Shown in pieces: positions 38,934 through 46,537 of a DNA stretch of 64,000 nucleotides. Source of the DNA: VRUE01 sp963729995 (GTDB taxonomy: Bacteria > Actinomycetota > Thermoleophilia > Solirubrobacterales > 70-9); NCBI GenBank assembly GCA_963729995.1, contig CAVSPF010000003.1, forward strand, positions 1,736,001-1,800,000, read 5' to 3'. Under the pieces are notes generated by a model, which did not search any database, was not told where the DNA came from, and was given only the letters and a program-made list of their open reading frames with translations. Position 1 is the first letter of the stretch; every line of letters starts with the position of its first letter. Both the position numbers and the translations under genes were made by a program.

Positions 38934-39182
38934 CTAGCGCTCGCGGTCTTCGCGGATCAGCTCGGCGGCACTGGGGGAGCCAGCGGGAAGGGGATGGCGC
39001 GTTCGAATCCGATCGGCGCCCTTCAGGAGCTGATCGAGGGAGACGCCGGGAAGGCCGGGGGCAAGGGCACGGCGCAGCAGCTCGATCGTCTCTGCGCTGA
39101 GCGAACGTCGGGCTGAGGCCGCTTCGCGCCGCAGCCGCTCGTAGAGCTCCGAAGGAACGTCTCTGACGTAAAGGGTAGGCAT
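38934..39182 (-). CDS. vapB: VapB/FitA-type antitoxin
   Basis: 82 residues from ATG 39182. 'MPTLYVRDVPSELYERLRRE' and 'RRSLSAETIELLRRALAPGL' form a ribbon-helix-helix domain of the FitA type; the C-terminus would wrap the PIN toxin. TAGCAT (39198 to 39193 on this strand) ends 10 bases before the ATG, leaving little or no leader. It is followed by vapC. Confidence 0.85.
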   Translation of the reverse strand: MPTLYVRDVPSELYERLRREAASARRSLSAETIELLRRALAPGLPGVSLDQLLKGADRIRTRHPLPAGSPSAAELIREDRER

Positions 39183-39225
39183 CGCTTGCAAAATGCTAGC
39201 AGCGGCATGGAGCTGCTCGAACCGA

Positions 39226-39298
39226 TGGGCGGTACTGGGCTCGAACCAGTGACCTCCTGCTTGTAAGGCAGGCGCTCTCCCAACTGAGCTAACCGCCC
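39226..39298 (-). tRNA. tRNA-Val (anticodon TAC)
   Basis: 73 nt. Acceptor GGGCGGT/ACCGCCC with discriminator A, D-arm 'GCTCAGTTGGGAGAGC', anticodon loop CTTACAA, T-arm 'ACTGGTTCGAGCCCAGT'. No encoded CCA. It lies five bases from tRNA-Glu, same strand. Confidence 0.95.
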
Positions 39299-39303
39299 CC
39301 CTA

Positions 39304-39398
39304 TGCGCCCGGCGAGAATCGAACTCGCGACCTCCGGCTTGAAAGGCCGGCGCTCTTTGGAACCCATAAGGTCCCGTTGACCACTGAGCTACGGGCGC
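39304..39398 (-). tRNA. tRNA-Glu (anticodon TTC) with enlarged D-loop
   Basis: 95 nt. Acceptor GCGCCCG/CGGGCGC (discriminator A), anticodon stem CCGGC/GCCGG with loop CTTTCAA, variable AGGTC and T-arm 'GCGAGTTCGATTCTCGC' are all regular. The D-stem GCTC/GAGC encloses about 30 nt instead of 8-11; the extra part can form its own hairpin, GGGACC-TTATG-GGTTCC. Could be a functional tRNA with an insertion or a pseudo-tRNA; the intact remainder favours recent function. Confidence 0.8.
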
Positions 39399-39517
39399 TC
39401 TGCGCTGCACTTTAACGTCCGGCCTGGCTCAGGCATCCCTCGATCTCTGCCTGCGGGTGCGCCGGCGATCGGTGGAAGAATCGGAGCCGTGAGCATCGCG
39501 ATCCGCCGGCGGCAAGC

Positions 39518-40273
39518 ATGGACCTAGGCCTGAACGGACGCGTCGCCCTCGTGATGGGCGCGAGCCGGGGGATCGGCCGCGGGATCGCCGCCGCGCTGGC
39601 CCGCGAGGGCGCCCGAGTGGCGATCGCCAGCCGCTCGCGCGAGCGAATCGAGGAGGCGGCCGGCGGGATCGACGGTGAGGTCTCGCCGTTCGTCGCCGAC
39701 GCATCGGACCCGGGCAGGCTGGCCAGCCTGCCCGGCGAGGTCACCGCTGCCCTGGGCCAGATTGAGATCCTCGTCGCCAACACGGGTGGCCCACCGCTCG
39801 GCGGCGCGCTCGACCACGAGCTCGACGAGTGGGAGCGGGCCTACCGCGCGCTGGTCCTCGCGCCGCGGATCCTTGCCGGCGCCGTGGTGCCGGGGATGCG
39901 GGAGCGCCGCTGGGGACGGATCGTCAACGTCGGCTCCAGCGCCACGCGCGAGCCGATCCCCGGCCTCAACCTCTCCAACTCGCACCGGATGGCGGCTGCC
40001 GGCTTCCTGAAGACGCTCTCGCGAGAGGTCGCCGCGGACGGGATAACGGTCAACACCGTGGCGACGGGGCGCTTTGCGACCGAGCGCCTGGCGTCCAACG
40101 CCGGCTCCATGGAGGCAGCCGAGGCGGCGGCCAGGGGCGAAGTGCCGGCCGGGCGCCTGGGCCAACCGGACGAGTACGGGGACCTCGTCGCCTTCCTCTG
40201 CTCCGAGCGCGCCGCCTACATCACGGGAGCCGTGATCCCGATCGACGGCGGCCTGCTCCACTCGGCCTTCTAG
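39518..40273 (+). CDS. Short-chain dehydrogenase/reductase-like protein with altered active site
   Basis: 251 residues. Rossmann motif 'ALVMGASRGIGRGIAAALA', 'LVANTGGPPLGG' (variant of NNAG), 'RIVNVGSSATREP' (catalytic Ser region), and C-terminal 'ERAAYITGAVIPIDGGLLHS'. Where YxxxK is expected the sequence is 'SNSHRMAAAGF': Tyr is replaced by Ser and Lys by Arg. A known side branch of 3-oxoacyl-ACP reductase-like SDRs shares such 'NxxR' changes. NAD(P) binding is likely; classical reductase chemistry is doubtful. Confidence 0.8.
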   Translation: MDLGLNGRVALVMGASRGIGRGIAAALAREGARVAIASRSRERIEEAAGGIDGEVSPFVADASDPGRLASLPGEVTAALGQIEILVANTGGPPLGGALDHELDEWERAYRALVLAPRILAGAVVPGMRERRWGRIVNVGSSATREPIPGLNLSNSHRMAAAGFLKTLSREVAADGITVNTVATGRFATERLASNAGSMEAAEAAARGEVPAGRLGQPDEYGDLVAFLCSERAAYITGAVIPIDGGLLHSAF

Positions 40274-40285
40274 TGTCCCCGGCGC

Positions 40286-40368
40286 ATCTCGACGCTCTCG
40301 GTGCGCAAGGCGCGCGTTTTGGACTTTGACCCTGCTCCCACAGGTAAAAAGTCCAAAGCGGTCGAGAT
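40286..40368. repeat. Nested inverted repeat after the SDR gene
   Basis: Outer arms ATCTCGAC (40286-40293)/GTCGAGAT (40361-40368), inner arms TTTGGACTTT (40318-40327)/AAAGTCCAAA (40348-40357). It starts 12 bp after the SDR stop, so a terminator is likely. A TTTTGGACTTT string also occurs at 30669-30679. Confidence 0.5.
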
Positions 40369-40427
40369 CTGCGGCTCTCGCGAAGCAGCCTAGACGTGGA
40401 CTGACTCGGCACTAGGCTTGGGGTGCG

Positions 40428-41127
40428 GTGAGCCACTCGCACCCCGGCCATAGCCACGGCGACTCGGCGGACGCCGACCGCGGCAAGCTGGCGGCTGCAC
40501 TGGCGCTGATCGTCGCCTTCATGGCCGATCGAGGCGGCGCGGCGCGTCTTCGCCCCGCCCACGGTGAACGGCGGGCTGATGCTCGCCGTCGCGCTGGCCG
40601 GGATCGCCCTCAACCTCGCGGCGACGGCGATCCTGGCGCGGGCCAACCGCCAGAGCCTGAACATCGAGGGCAGCTTCCAGCACATCGTCACCGACCTCTA
40701 TGCCTTCACCGGCACCGCGGTCGCCGCCGCCGCGATCCTGCTCACCGGCTTCGACCGAGCCGACGCGATCGCCTCGCTGCTGGTCGCCGGGCTGATGTTG
40801 CAGTCCGCCTACGGCCTGCTGCGGGACTCGGGGCGGATCTTCCTCGAGGCATCGCCGAAGGGCTTGAATCCCGCGCAGATCGGCAAGCTCATGGCGGAGC
40901 AGCCGGGGGTGGTCGACGTCCACGACCTGCATGTCTGGGAGGTCACCTCGGAGTTCCCCGCGCTGGCCGCGCACGTCACGGTGAAGCAGGAGACCGATTG
41001 CCACCGCGCGCGACTGGCCCTCGCCGAGCTCCTCGAGCGCGAGCTCGGCATCCATCACTCGACGCTTCAGGTCGAGCACGAGCCGGAACGGCTGCTGCAG
41101 ATCCGCGCGCCGGAGCGCGACGCCTGA
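40428..41127 (+). pseudogene. Cation diffusion facilitator (CDF) transporter, internally deleted
   Basis: The 5' part from GTG 40428 encodes a His-rich CDF start ('MSHSHPGHSHGDSADADRGK') and the first membrane helix ('LAAALALIVAFMA'). The frame then shifts; homologous sequence resumes in another frame as 'IEAARRVFAPPTVNGGLM' near 40530 and runs as an open frame (ATG 40564) to the stop at 41127, with the TM5 zinc motif 'HIVTDLYAF' and the cytoplasmic domain ('VDVHDLHVWEVTSEFPALA'). The segment between TM1 and TM4, with the other half of the metal site, is missing. Either a true pseudogene or an assembly error. Confidence 0.75.
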
Positions 41128-41134
41128 GCGGGCG

Positions 41135-42643
41135 CTACTCGTCCCCGGGCTGCTCCCGCATCGATGGGAAGAGGATCACGTCGCGCAGGTTCTTCGAGCC
41201 GCTGAGGATCATCATCAGGCGGTCGACCCCGAGGCCGCAGCCGCTGGCCGGCAGCATCCCGTATTCGAGCGCCCGCACGAACTCGGCGTCGTGCTCGTGG
41301 GGGCTCTCCTCGGCGCCGGCTTCCTGCCTTTCGCGCTGTTCGACGAAGTGCCGCCGCTGTTCGTCGGGGTCGTTGACGTCGGTGCCGCCGCCGACGATCT
41401 CCATGCCGGCGACGATCCCGTCGAAGGCCTCGCCGATCAGCTCTGGGTGATCGCGCTGTGGCTTGACCAGCGGCCAGAGCGCAAGCGGCAGATCGACGAT
41501 GAAGGTCGGCTGGATCAGCTTGGGCTCGACCAGATCGCCCTGCAGGGTGTCCACCAGCGCGGCCCAGTCGTCGCCGGGCTCAGCCTTGTCGCCGACCAGC
41601 TCGGCCAGCTCATCGCGGCTGGAGGCGACGATGTCGACACCGGTCTCCTCCCTGATCGCGTCGCGCAGCGACAGCCGCCGCCATGGCGTCGCGAAGTCGA
41701 TCGTCTCGCCGTCGCGCTCGACCTTCGTCGTCCCCAGCACCCGCTCGACGACGCTCGCCACGAGCTCCTCGGCGAAGGCCATCACGCCGTTGTAGTCGGC
41801 GCAGCTGACGAACCACTCCAGCATCGTGAACTCGGGGTTGTGCTGCGGCGACATCCCCTCGTTGCGGAAGAACCTGCCGAGCTCGTAGACGTCCTCGAAG
41901 CCGCCGACGATCGTGCGCTTCAGGTACAGCTCGGTCGCGATCCGCAGGAACAGCTCGCGGTCGAGGGCGTGGTGATGGGTCTTGAAGGGGCGCGCCGCGG
42001 CGCCGCCGGTGAGGCGCTGCAGGATCGGCGTTTCCAGCTCGACGTAGCCGCGCTCGTTCATGTGGTCGCGGATCGCCGCCAGCACCTTCGCCCGCATCGC
42101 GAACACCTCGCGCGAGGGCTCGTTCGCCATCAGGTCGAGTTCGCGCTGCCGGTGGCGCGTCCCGACGTCGGAGATGCCATGGAAGAGGTCGGGGGGGTCG
42201 CGCAGCGCCTTGGCGAGCAGGGCGCACTCGCGCACGCTGAGGGCCAGCTCGCCGCGCTTGGTCACATAGAGGTCGCCCTCCACCCCGACCAGATCGCCGA
42301 TGTCGAGGTCCTCGATCCGGTCGTAGGCCTCCCGGCCAAGCGCGTCGAGGCGCGCGTACGCCTGGATCGTTCCCGAGAGGTCGCGCACGTCGAAGAAGGT
42401 CGTCTTGCCGTGGACGCGCTGGGCGGTCATGCGGCCCGCGATCCGGTAGGACCACTCCGCATGCTCGCCCGGCCCAAGCTTCTTTGGGTCGTGGGCAGCC
42501 TCGATCGCCGCGATCCTGGTGCGATCTGGGAAGGACCGCGGGAAGGGGTCGACTCCTTCGCCGCGCAGCCGCTCCAGCTTGGCGCGCCGCTCCGCTTCGG
42601 TGGAACCCGCCGCGGGCTCGCCCCGCGCGGAGGCATCACTCAT
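41135..42643 (-). CDS. lysS: Lysyl-tRNA synthetase, class II
   Basis: 502 residues, normal length. N-terminal OB-fold anticodon-binding domain ('YRIAGRMTAQRVHGKTTFFD'). Class II motifs: motif 1 near 'RDHMNERGYVELETPIL', motif 2 'FRNEGMSPQHNPEFTMLE', motif 3 'GCGLGVDRLMMILSGSKN'. Charges tRNA-Lys in the cytoplasm. Last gene of argF-lgt-prmC-lysS (22-base gap after prmC), ending seven bases from the convergent CDF pseudogene. Confidence 0.95.
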   Translation of the reverse strand: MSDASARGEPAAGSTEAERRAKLERLRGEGVDPFPRSFPDRTRIAAIEAAHDPKKLGPGEHAEWSYRIAGRMTAQRVHGKTTFFDVRDLSGTIQAYARLDALGREAYDRIEDLDIGDLVGVEGDLYVTKRGELALSVRECALLAKALRDPPDLFHGISDVGTRHRQRELDLMANEPSREVFAMRAKVLAAIRDHMNERGYVELETPILQRLTGGAAARPFKTHHHALDRELFLRIATELYLKRTIVGGFEDVYELGRFFRNEGMSPQHNPEFTMLEWFVSCADYNGVMAFAEELVASVVERVLGTTKVERDGETIDFATPWRRLSLRDAIREETGVDIVASSRDELAELVGDKAEPGDDWAALVDTLQGDLVEPKLIQPTFIVDLPLALWPLVKPQRDHPELIGEAFDGIVAGMEIVGGGTDVNDPDEQRRHFVEQRERQEAGAEESPHEHDAEFVRALEYGMLPASGCGLGVDRLMMILSGSKNLRDVILFPSMREQPGDE

Positions 42644-42665
42644 GACGCGCGTGCTCGCTCCGCGC

Positions 42666-43514
42666 TCAAGGCGCGAAGCCGACTGTTACCCGCTCACCAC
42701 CCATGTAGTCGCGCATAGTAGTCGCGTCGCGCAACATCTCCCGCATCGCCGGGCCGTGGTGCGTGTCGTGCTCGAGCGCCATCCGCCAGCCGCTTGGCGT
42801 TTCCTCGATCAGCCCGCGGATCACGCCGAGGCCATCCTCCCCGCAGGCGCCGGTGACCGCGATGCGGGGCTCGCGCCGTATCTCGGGCGAGCGGTCGAAG
42901 ATCGTCTCCTCGGTGACATAGGGAAGGTTGGCCAGCACCAGCTCAACGTCGTCGCCGAGCGCGTCGGGCAGCCCCTCGGCGACAGTCACCTCCAGGGAGA
43001 GGCCGAGCCGCTCGGCGTTCTCGCGCGCGACTTCGGCGGCCTCCGGGGAGAGGTCGGAGGCGGTGACGCGCAGGTCGGGCCGCTCGCTGAGCAGGGCGAG
43101 CGCCACCGCCCCCGAGCCGGTGCCGACCTCGTGCACCCGCGCCCCCTCGGGCAGCTCGGCGGCCACCTCGACCAGCAGCCCCGTCTCCCGGCGCGGGATC
43201 AGGACGCGCGAGTCGACCGCGACCTCGATCTCGCAGAACCGCTCACGGCCGAGGATGTAGGCAAGCGGCTCGTGTTCGGCGCGGCGCGCCACAGCCGTTT
43301 CGATCGCCGCCGCCAGCCCAGCCGGCACCTCGCCGGAGCCATCGCGCGACAGCTCGTCCGTGCTGACCCCAAGCGCGTCGGCGACCAGCGCCTCCGCGTC
43401 CGCCCGCGGCTCCTCGCACCCGGCTGCGGCAATCCTCTCGGTGGCCGCGTCCACCGCAGCGCTGACGGTCTCAGGCACGGGAGCCTGCGGGAGTTGCTGC
43501 TCGGGGCCTGGCAT
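42666..43514 (-). CDS. prmC: Peptide chain release factor glutamine methyltransferase
   Basis: 282 residues; an internal GTG at 43478 is an alternative start that would cut the 44-nt overlap with lgt to 8. N-terminal helical domain, 'RRETGLLVEVAAEL', SAM-binding 'VHEVGTGSGAVALALL', and 'LANLPYVTEETI', where the family normally has NPPY; here it is NLPY. PrmC methylates the GGQ glutamine of RF1/RF2. The NLPY change is the only oddity in the active-site signature. Confidence 0.88.
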   Translation of the reverse strand: MPGPEQQLPQAPVPETVSAAVDAATERIAAAGCEEPRADAEALVADALGVSTDELSRDGSGEVPAGLAAAIETAVARRAEHEPLAYILGRERFCEIEVAVDSRVLIPRRETGLLVEVAAELPEGARVHEVGTGSGAVALALLSERPDLRVTASDLSPEAAEVARENAERLGLSLEVTVAEGLPDALGDDVELVLANLPYVTEETIFDRSPEIRREPRIAVTGACGEDGLGVIRGLIEETPSGWRMALEHDTHHGPAMREMLRDATTMRDYMGGERVTVGFAP

Positions 43515-44268
43515 CGGGACGCCCGAGGCTACCGCAGCGGCGCTTTACTGCGTAGATCCAGGCTGCGCCGGCCACGGCCATCGCAATGCTCTCGAGCTGG
43601 GCGGCCGTCAGCCCCAGTGCGACATCGTGGTTGCGGCGTATGAACTCCACCAGGAAGCGCTCGACGCCCGCGTAGACCAGGTAGATCGCAAAGAGAACCC
43701 CGGCACGGAAACGGTCGCGAAGCTGCCACAGGACCCAGGCTCCGATTCCCATCGCAAGGGTCTCGTAGATGGGGGTCGGGTGGACGGTTCGATCGGTGGG
43801 AACGGTGCCGTTTGGATAGGACATCGCCCACGGCCCATTCCACGGCTTCCCGTAATCGCCGTCGCCGGAGAGTTGGCAGCCGATGCGACCGATCGCGTAG
43901 CCAAGCGCCAGCGCAGGCGACGCGAGGTCGAGCAGGGGGAGGCCAAGGAAGCCGCGGTACCAGGCCCAGAGCAGGATCGCGAGCGCGCCGCCGATCGCAC
44001 CGCCGTACCAAACCAAGCCCGACCCTGAGAAGAGGCTGCCGAAGAGGTCGTGCTTGACGCTGTCGTAGTTCTGGACGATGAAGTAGATCCGCGAGCCGAC
44101 CACCCCGCCAATCAGCGCCGCAAAGCTCATCTCGTAGGCCCAGTCGACCGGCTTGCCGATCTCCTTCAGCCGCTTCCCGATCAGCGCGCCCGCGGCAAGG
44201 AAGGCAAGCGCGAACATCAGGCCGAAGGTCTGAAGGGTCAGCGGGCCGAGTTCGATCTTCGGGTGCAT
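43471..44268 (-). CDS. lgt: Phosphatidylglycerol-prolipoprotein diacylglyceryl transferase
   Basis: 265 residues with about seven membrane helices. Signature 'ALGYAIGRIGCQLSGDGDYG' (family GRxGNFxNxE/GDxxG), 'HPTPIYETLAMGIGAWV' and 'RFLVEFIRRNHDVALGL'. Attaches diacylglycerol to the lipobox Cys of prolipoproteins such as the 3406-4188 product. Starts nine bases after argF and overlaps prmC, so all are in one operon. Confidence 0.95.
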   Translation of the reverse strand: MHPKIELGPLTLQTFGLMFALAFLAAGALIGKRLKEIGKPVDWAYEMSFAALIGGVVGSRIYFIVQNYDSVKHDLFGSLFSGSGLVWYGGAIGGALAILLWAWYRGFLGLPLLDLASPALALGYAIGRIGCQLSGDGDYGKPWNGPWAMSYPNGTVPTDRTVHPTPIYETLAMGIGAWVLWQLRDRFRAGVLFAIYLVYAGVERFLVEFIRRNHDVALGLTAAQLESIAMAVAGAAWIYAVKRRCGSLGRPDARPRAATPAGSRA

Positions 44269-44277
44269 GTCCGGCGG

Positions 44278-45189
44278 CTAATCGCTGAGCAGCGTAGCCA
44301 TCAGCGCCTTTTGGGTGTGCAAACGGTTCTCCGCCTGGTCCCATACGGCCGAGCGTGGTCCGTAGAGCACCTCCGCGGTGATCTCCTCGCCGGGGTGGGC
44401 GGGCAGGCAGTGGAGAACGACGGCGCTGTCCTTTGCCGCCCCCAGGAGGTCGGCATCGACACGGAAGGGAGCCAGGTCGGCGCGACGGCGCTCGGCCTCC
44501 TCCTCGTCGCCCATGCTGACCCAAACGTCCGTGTAGATGGCGTCGGCGCCGGCGGCAGCCGCGCGAGGGTCATCGGTCAGCTTCGCGCCATGCCCCTCCT
44601 CCAGCTGATAGCCGGCCGGCGACGCGACAACGACCTCGACGCCGGCAAGCTCTCCCGCAATCGCCAGCGAGCGGGCGACGTTGTTGCCATCGCCGACGTA
44701 GGCGAGGCGAAGGCCGGAGAGATCCCCGAAGCGCTCGCGCAGGGTGAGCAGGTCGGCAAGCGCCTGGCAGGGATGGTGGAGCGGGGTGAGCGCATTGACG
44801 ACCGGGACCTCAGCCGCCGCGGCCAGGTCAGCGACCAGCTCGTGCGAGCCGGAGCGGATCACGATCGCGTCGACATACCGCGACAGCACGCGCGCCGTGT
44901 CCCCGATCGACTCGCCGCGCGCGAGCTGCAGTTCGTCGCCGCGCAGCATGATCGGCGTCCCCCCCAGCTCCGCGACCCCGACCTCAAACGAGATCCGCGT
45001 TCGGGTCGACGGCCTTTCGAAGACGAGCGCCACGCTGCGGCCGGCGAGCGGGGCGCCTTCTTTGCGCATAGCGTCAGGAACGCGCCCGGTGCCCTCGGCG
45101 CGGACGGCTTTCAGCCCGGCCGCGAGGTCGAGCAGCTGGGAGAGCTCGAAGGCCCCCAACTCTTCGCCTGTGAGGTAGTCGCGCTTCAA
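44278..45189 (-). CDS. argF: Ornithine carbamoyltransferase
   Basis: 303 residues from TTG 45189; an ATG at 45243 is possible but the TAGTAT -10 (45202 to 45197) ends seven bases before the TTG and the family's N-terminus ('KRDYLTGEELGAFELSQLLD') begins here. Motifs: carbamoyl phosphate 'FERPSTRTRISFEVG', ornithine site 'HHPCQALADLLTL' and 'WVSMGDEEE', catalytic 'LHCLPAHPGEEI'. Converts ornithine and carbamoyl phosphate to citrulline in arginine synthesis. The first gene of an operon with lgt, prmC and lysS; no other arg gene is nearby. Confidence 0.93.
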   Translation of the reverse strand: MKRDYLTGEELGAFELSQLLDLAAGLKAVRAEGTGRVPDAMRKEGAPLAGRSVALVFERPSTRTRISFEVGVAELGGTPIMLRGDELQLARGESIGDTARVLSRYVDAIVIRSGSHELVADLAAAAEVPVVNALTPLHHPCQALADLLTLRERFGDLSGLRLAYVGDGNNVARSLAIAGELAGVEVVVASPAGYQLEEGHGAKLTDDPRAAAAGADAIYTDVWVSMGDEEEAERRRADLAPFRVDADLLGAAKDSAVVLHCLPAHPGEEITAEVLYGPRSAVWDQAENRLHTQKALMATLLSD

Positions 45190-45195
45190 GGCGAA

Positions 45196-45202
45196 GATAC
45201 TA
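45196..45202. promoter_or_regulatory. Overlapping divergent -10 elements (argF / endonuclease-family gene)
   Basis: GATACTA: read on the minus strand as TAGTAT, 7 bases before the argF TTG (45189); read on plus as GATACT, 6 bases before GTG 45208. Both transcripts would be leaderless and start from one palindromic core, so the two genes would compete for polymerase. Confidence 0.4.
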
Positions 45203-45207
45203 GGCGG

Positions 45208-46038
45208 GTGCAATTCGCGGCGATCGGCTGGAACCTCTTCCATGGGCGTGATTTCCCACCGGACCCAGCGCTGATCACCTGGCGCTCGCGGCTGCTGCGC
45301 ATCACGGAGCGAAACGCGACGCACGTGCAGGTCAACCGCGACCTGATGCCTGAGTTTGCGGCCCTGCTGGCGGGGGCGGAGTGGGATGTCGCGCTGCTCC
45401 AGGAGTGCCCGCCACGCTTCGCCGGACCGCTGGCGCGCGCCTGCGGCGCCGAGGCGCATCGCGCGCTCACCTCGAGAAACTCACTCGCACCCCTCCGTGC
45501 CCTCGCGGCTCGCCTCAACCCGGACCTGATCGCCTCCGGCGAGGGCGGCTCCAACCTCACGCTGGTCCGCACCTCCGGGTCGCTCGCCGGGATCGCCGCG
45601 CGCCGGGACCTGGCGATCCGCGAGGGCAGGCCCGAGCGGCGCGCGATGGCCCTCACCCGCACCGTCTCCGGCGTCTGCGTCGCCAATCTCCATGCCACCA
45701 ACGACCACCCCGAGCTCGCCGCGGAGGACGTGCTTCTGGCCGCGGCGGCGGCGACGGAGTGGGCGCGCGGCGCACCGCTGCTGTTCGGCGGCGACCTCAA
45801 CCTGCGACCCGCGGAGAGCCCCCGCGTATTCGACGAGCTGGGCGAGCGGTTCGCGCTGGCGGCGCCGACGGCACCCGGTGCGATCGACCACCTCCTGGCT
45901 CGAGGCCTGGAGGCGGTCGAGCCTGCCAAAGCGTGGCCACCGCAGCGGCGGGAGCTGGACCGCGACGGGCTGGCGCTGCGCCTCTCCGACCACGCCCCAG
46001 TCGAGGCGCGTTTCGCCACCTCCGATCGACGGGGATGA
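45208..46038 (+). CDS. Endonuclease/exonuclease/phosphatase (EEP) family protein
   Basis: 276 residues from GTG 45208. EEP markers: 'FAAIGWNLFHGRDFPPD' (WN motif), 'DVALLQECPP' (metal-binding Glu), 'CVANLHATNDHPELAAEDV', 'PLLFGGDLNLRPAESP' (GDxN), 'AIDHLLARGLEAV' and 'LRLSDHAPVEARF' (catalytic SDH). A Mg-dependent phosphodiesterase on nucleic acid or inositol phosphate/lipid substrates; which one is not clear. No signal peptide. Shares a promoter zone with argF. Confidence 0.85.
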   Translation: MQFAAIGWNLFHGRDFPPDPALITWRSRLLRITERNATHVQVNRDLMPEFAALLAGAEWDVALLQECPPRFAGPLARACGAEAHRALTSRNSLAPLRALAARLNPDLIASGEGGSNLTLVRTSGSLAGIAARRDLAIREGRPERRAMALTRTVSGVCVANLHATNDHPELAAEDVLLAAAAATEWARGAPLLFGGDLNLRPAESPRVFDELGERFALAAPTAPGAIDHLLARGLEAVEPAKAWPPQRRELDRDGLALRLSDHAPVEARFATSDRRG

Positions 46039-46087
46039 CATAGTCAGTCGACAACCACCCGCGCAGCGACACAGGAGACGAGAAAGC

Positions 46088-46537
46088 ATGGCCGCGAAAA
46101 AACCAGCGTCCGGCAAGACGACGAAAAGCGCCAAAGCCGGGGCACGCAGCAAAAAAACTGCAGCTCGCAAGCCTGCTGCGAAAGCAGGCAAAGCGAAAGC
46201 GACGAAAAAACCCGGCGCCCAGCGCGGCAACCGCGTCACCGGTCTCGACAAGAGCGTCGAGCAGTTCCGCGAGAGCCTGGAACGCAGCGTCACCCTGAGC
46301 CGCGACCGTCTCCAGGAGGTCGTGGATGACGCCGTGACGCGCGGGCGGATAACCGGGAGCGACGCCGAAAAGATGCTCTCGGACCTGGTCAAGCGGGGCC
46401 GGCGGCAGACCGACAGCCTGCTGAAGGAACTCGAACGGCTGGTCAGGCAGGCTCGCAAAGAGGTCGGCGGGCGGACCGGTCCGGTCCGCAAACAGGCCAC
46501 TCAGGCGGCGAGACGGGCCCGCAGGAAACTCGGCTAG
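46088..46537 (+). CDS. Lys/Ala-rich, histone-like helical protein
   Basis: 149 residues from ATG 46088 with AGGAGACGAG upstream. Residues 1-47 are an AKKPA-type basic low-complexity tail resembling the tails of actinobacterial nucleoid proteins. Residues 48-130 are helical, phasin- or DUF-like ('GLDKSVEQFRESLERSVTLS', 'EKMLSDLVKRGRRQTDSLLK'). DNA or polyphosphate-granule binding is inferred from charge. It ends directly before the methyltransferase start. Confidence 0.6.
   Translation: MAAKKPASGKTTKSAKAGARSKKTAARKPAAKAGKAKATKKPGAQRGNRVTGLDKSVEQFRESLERSVTLSRDRLQEVVDDAVTRGRITGSDAEKMLSDLVKRGRRQTDSLLKELERLVRQARKEVGGRTGPVRKQATQAARRARRKLG

Noticed and set aside
44050..45207. Upstream extension of the EEP-family gene through argF
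   Set aside because: It is antisense to argF; the protein family starts at the WN motif just after GTG 45208.
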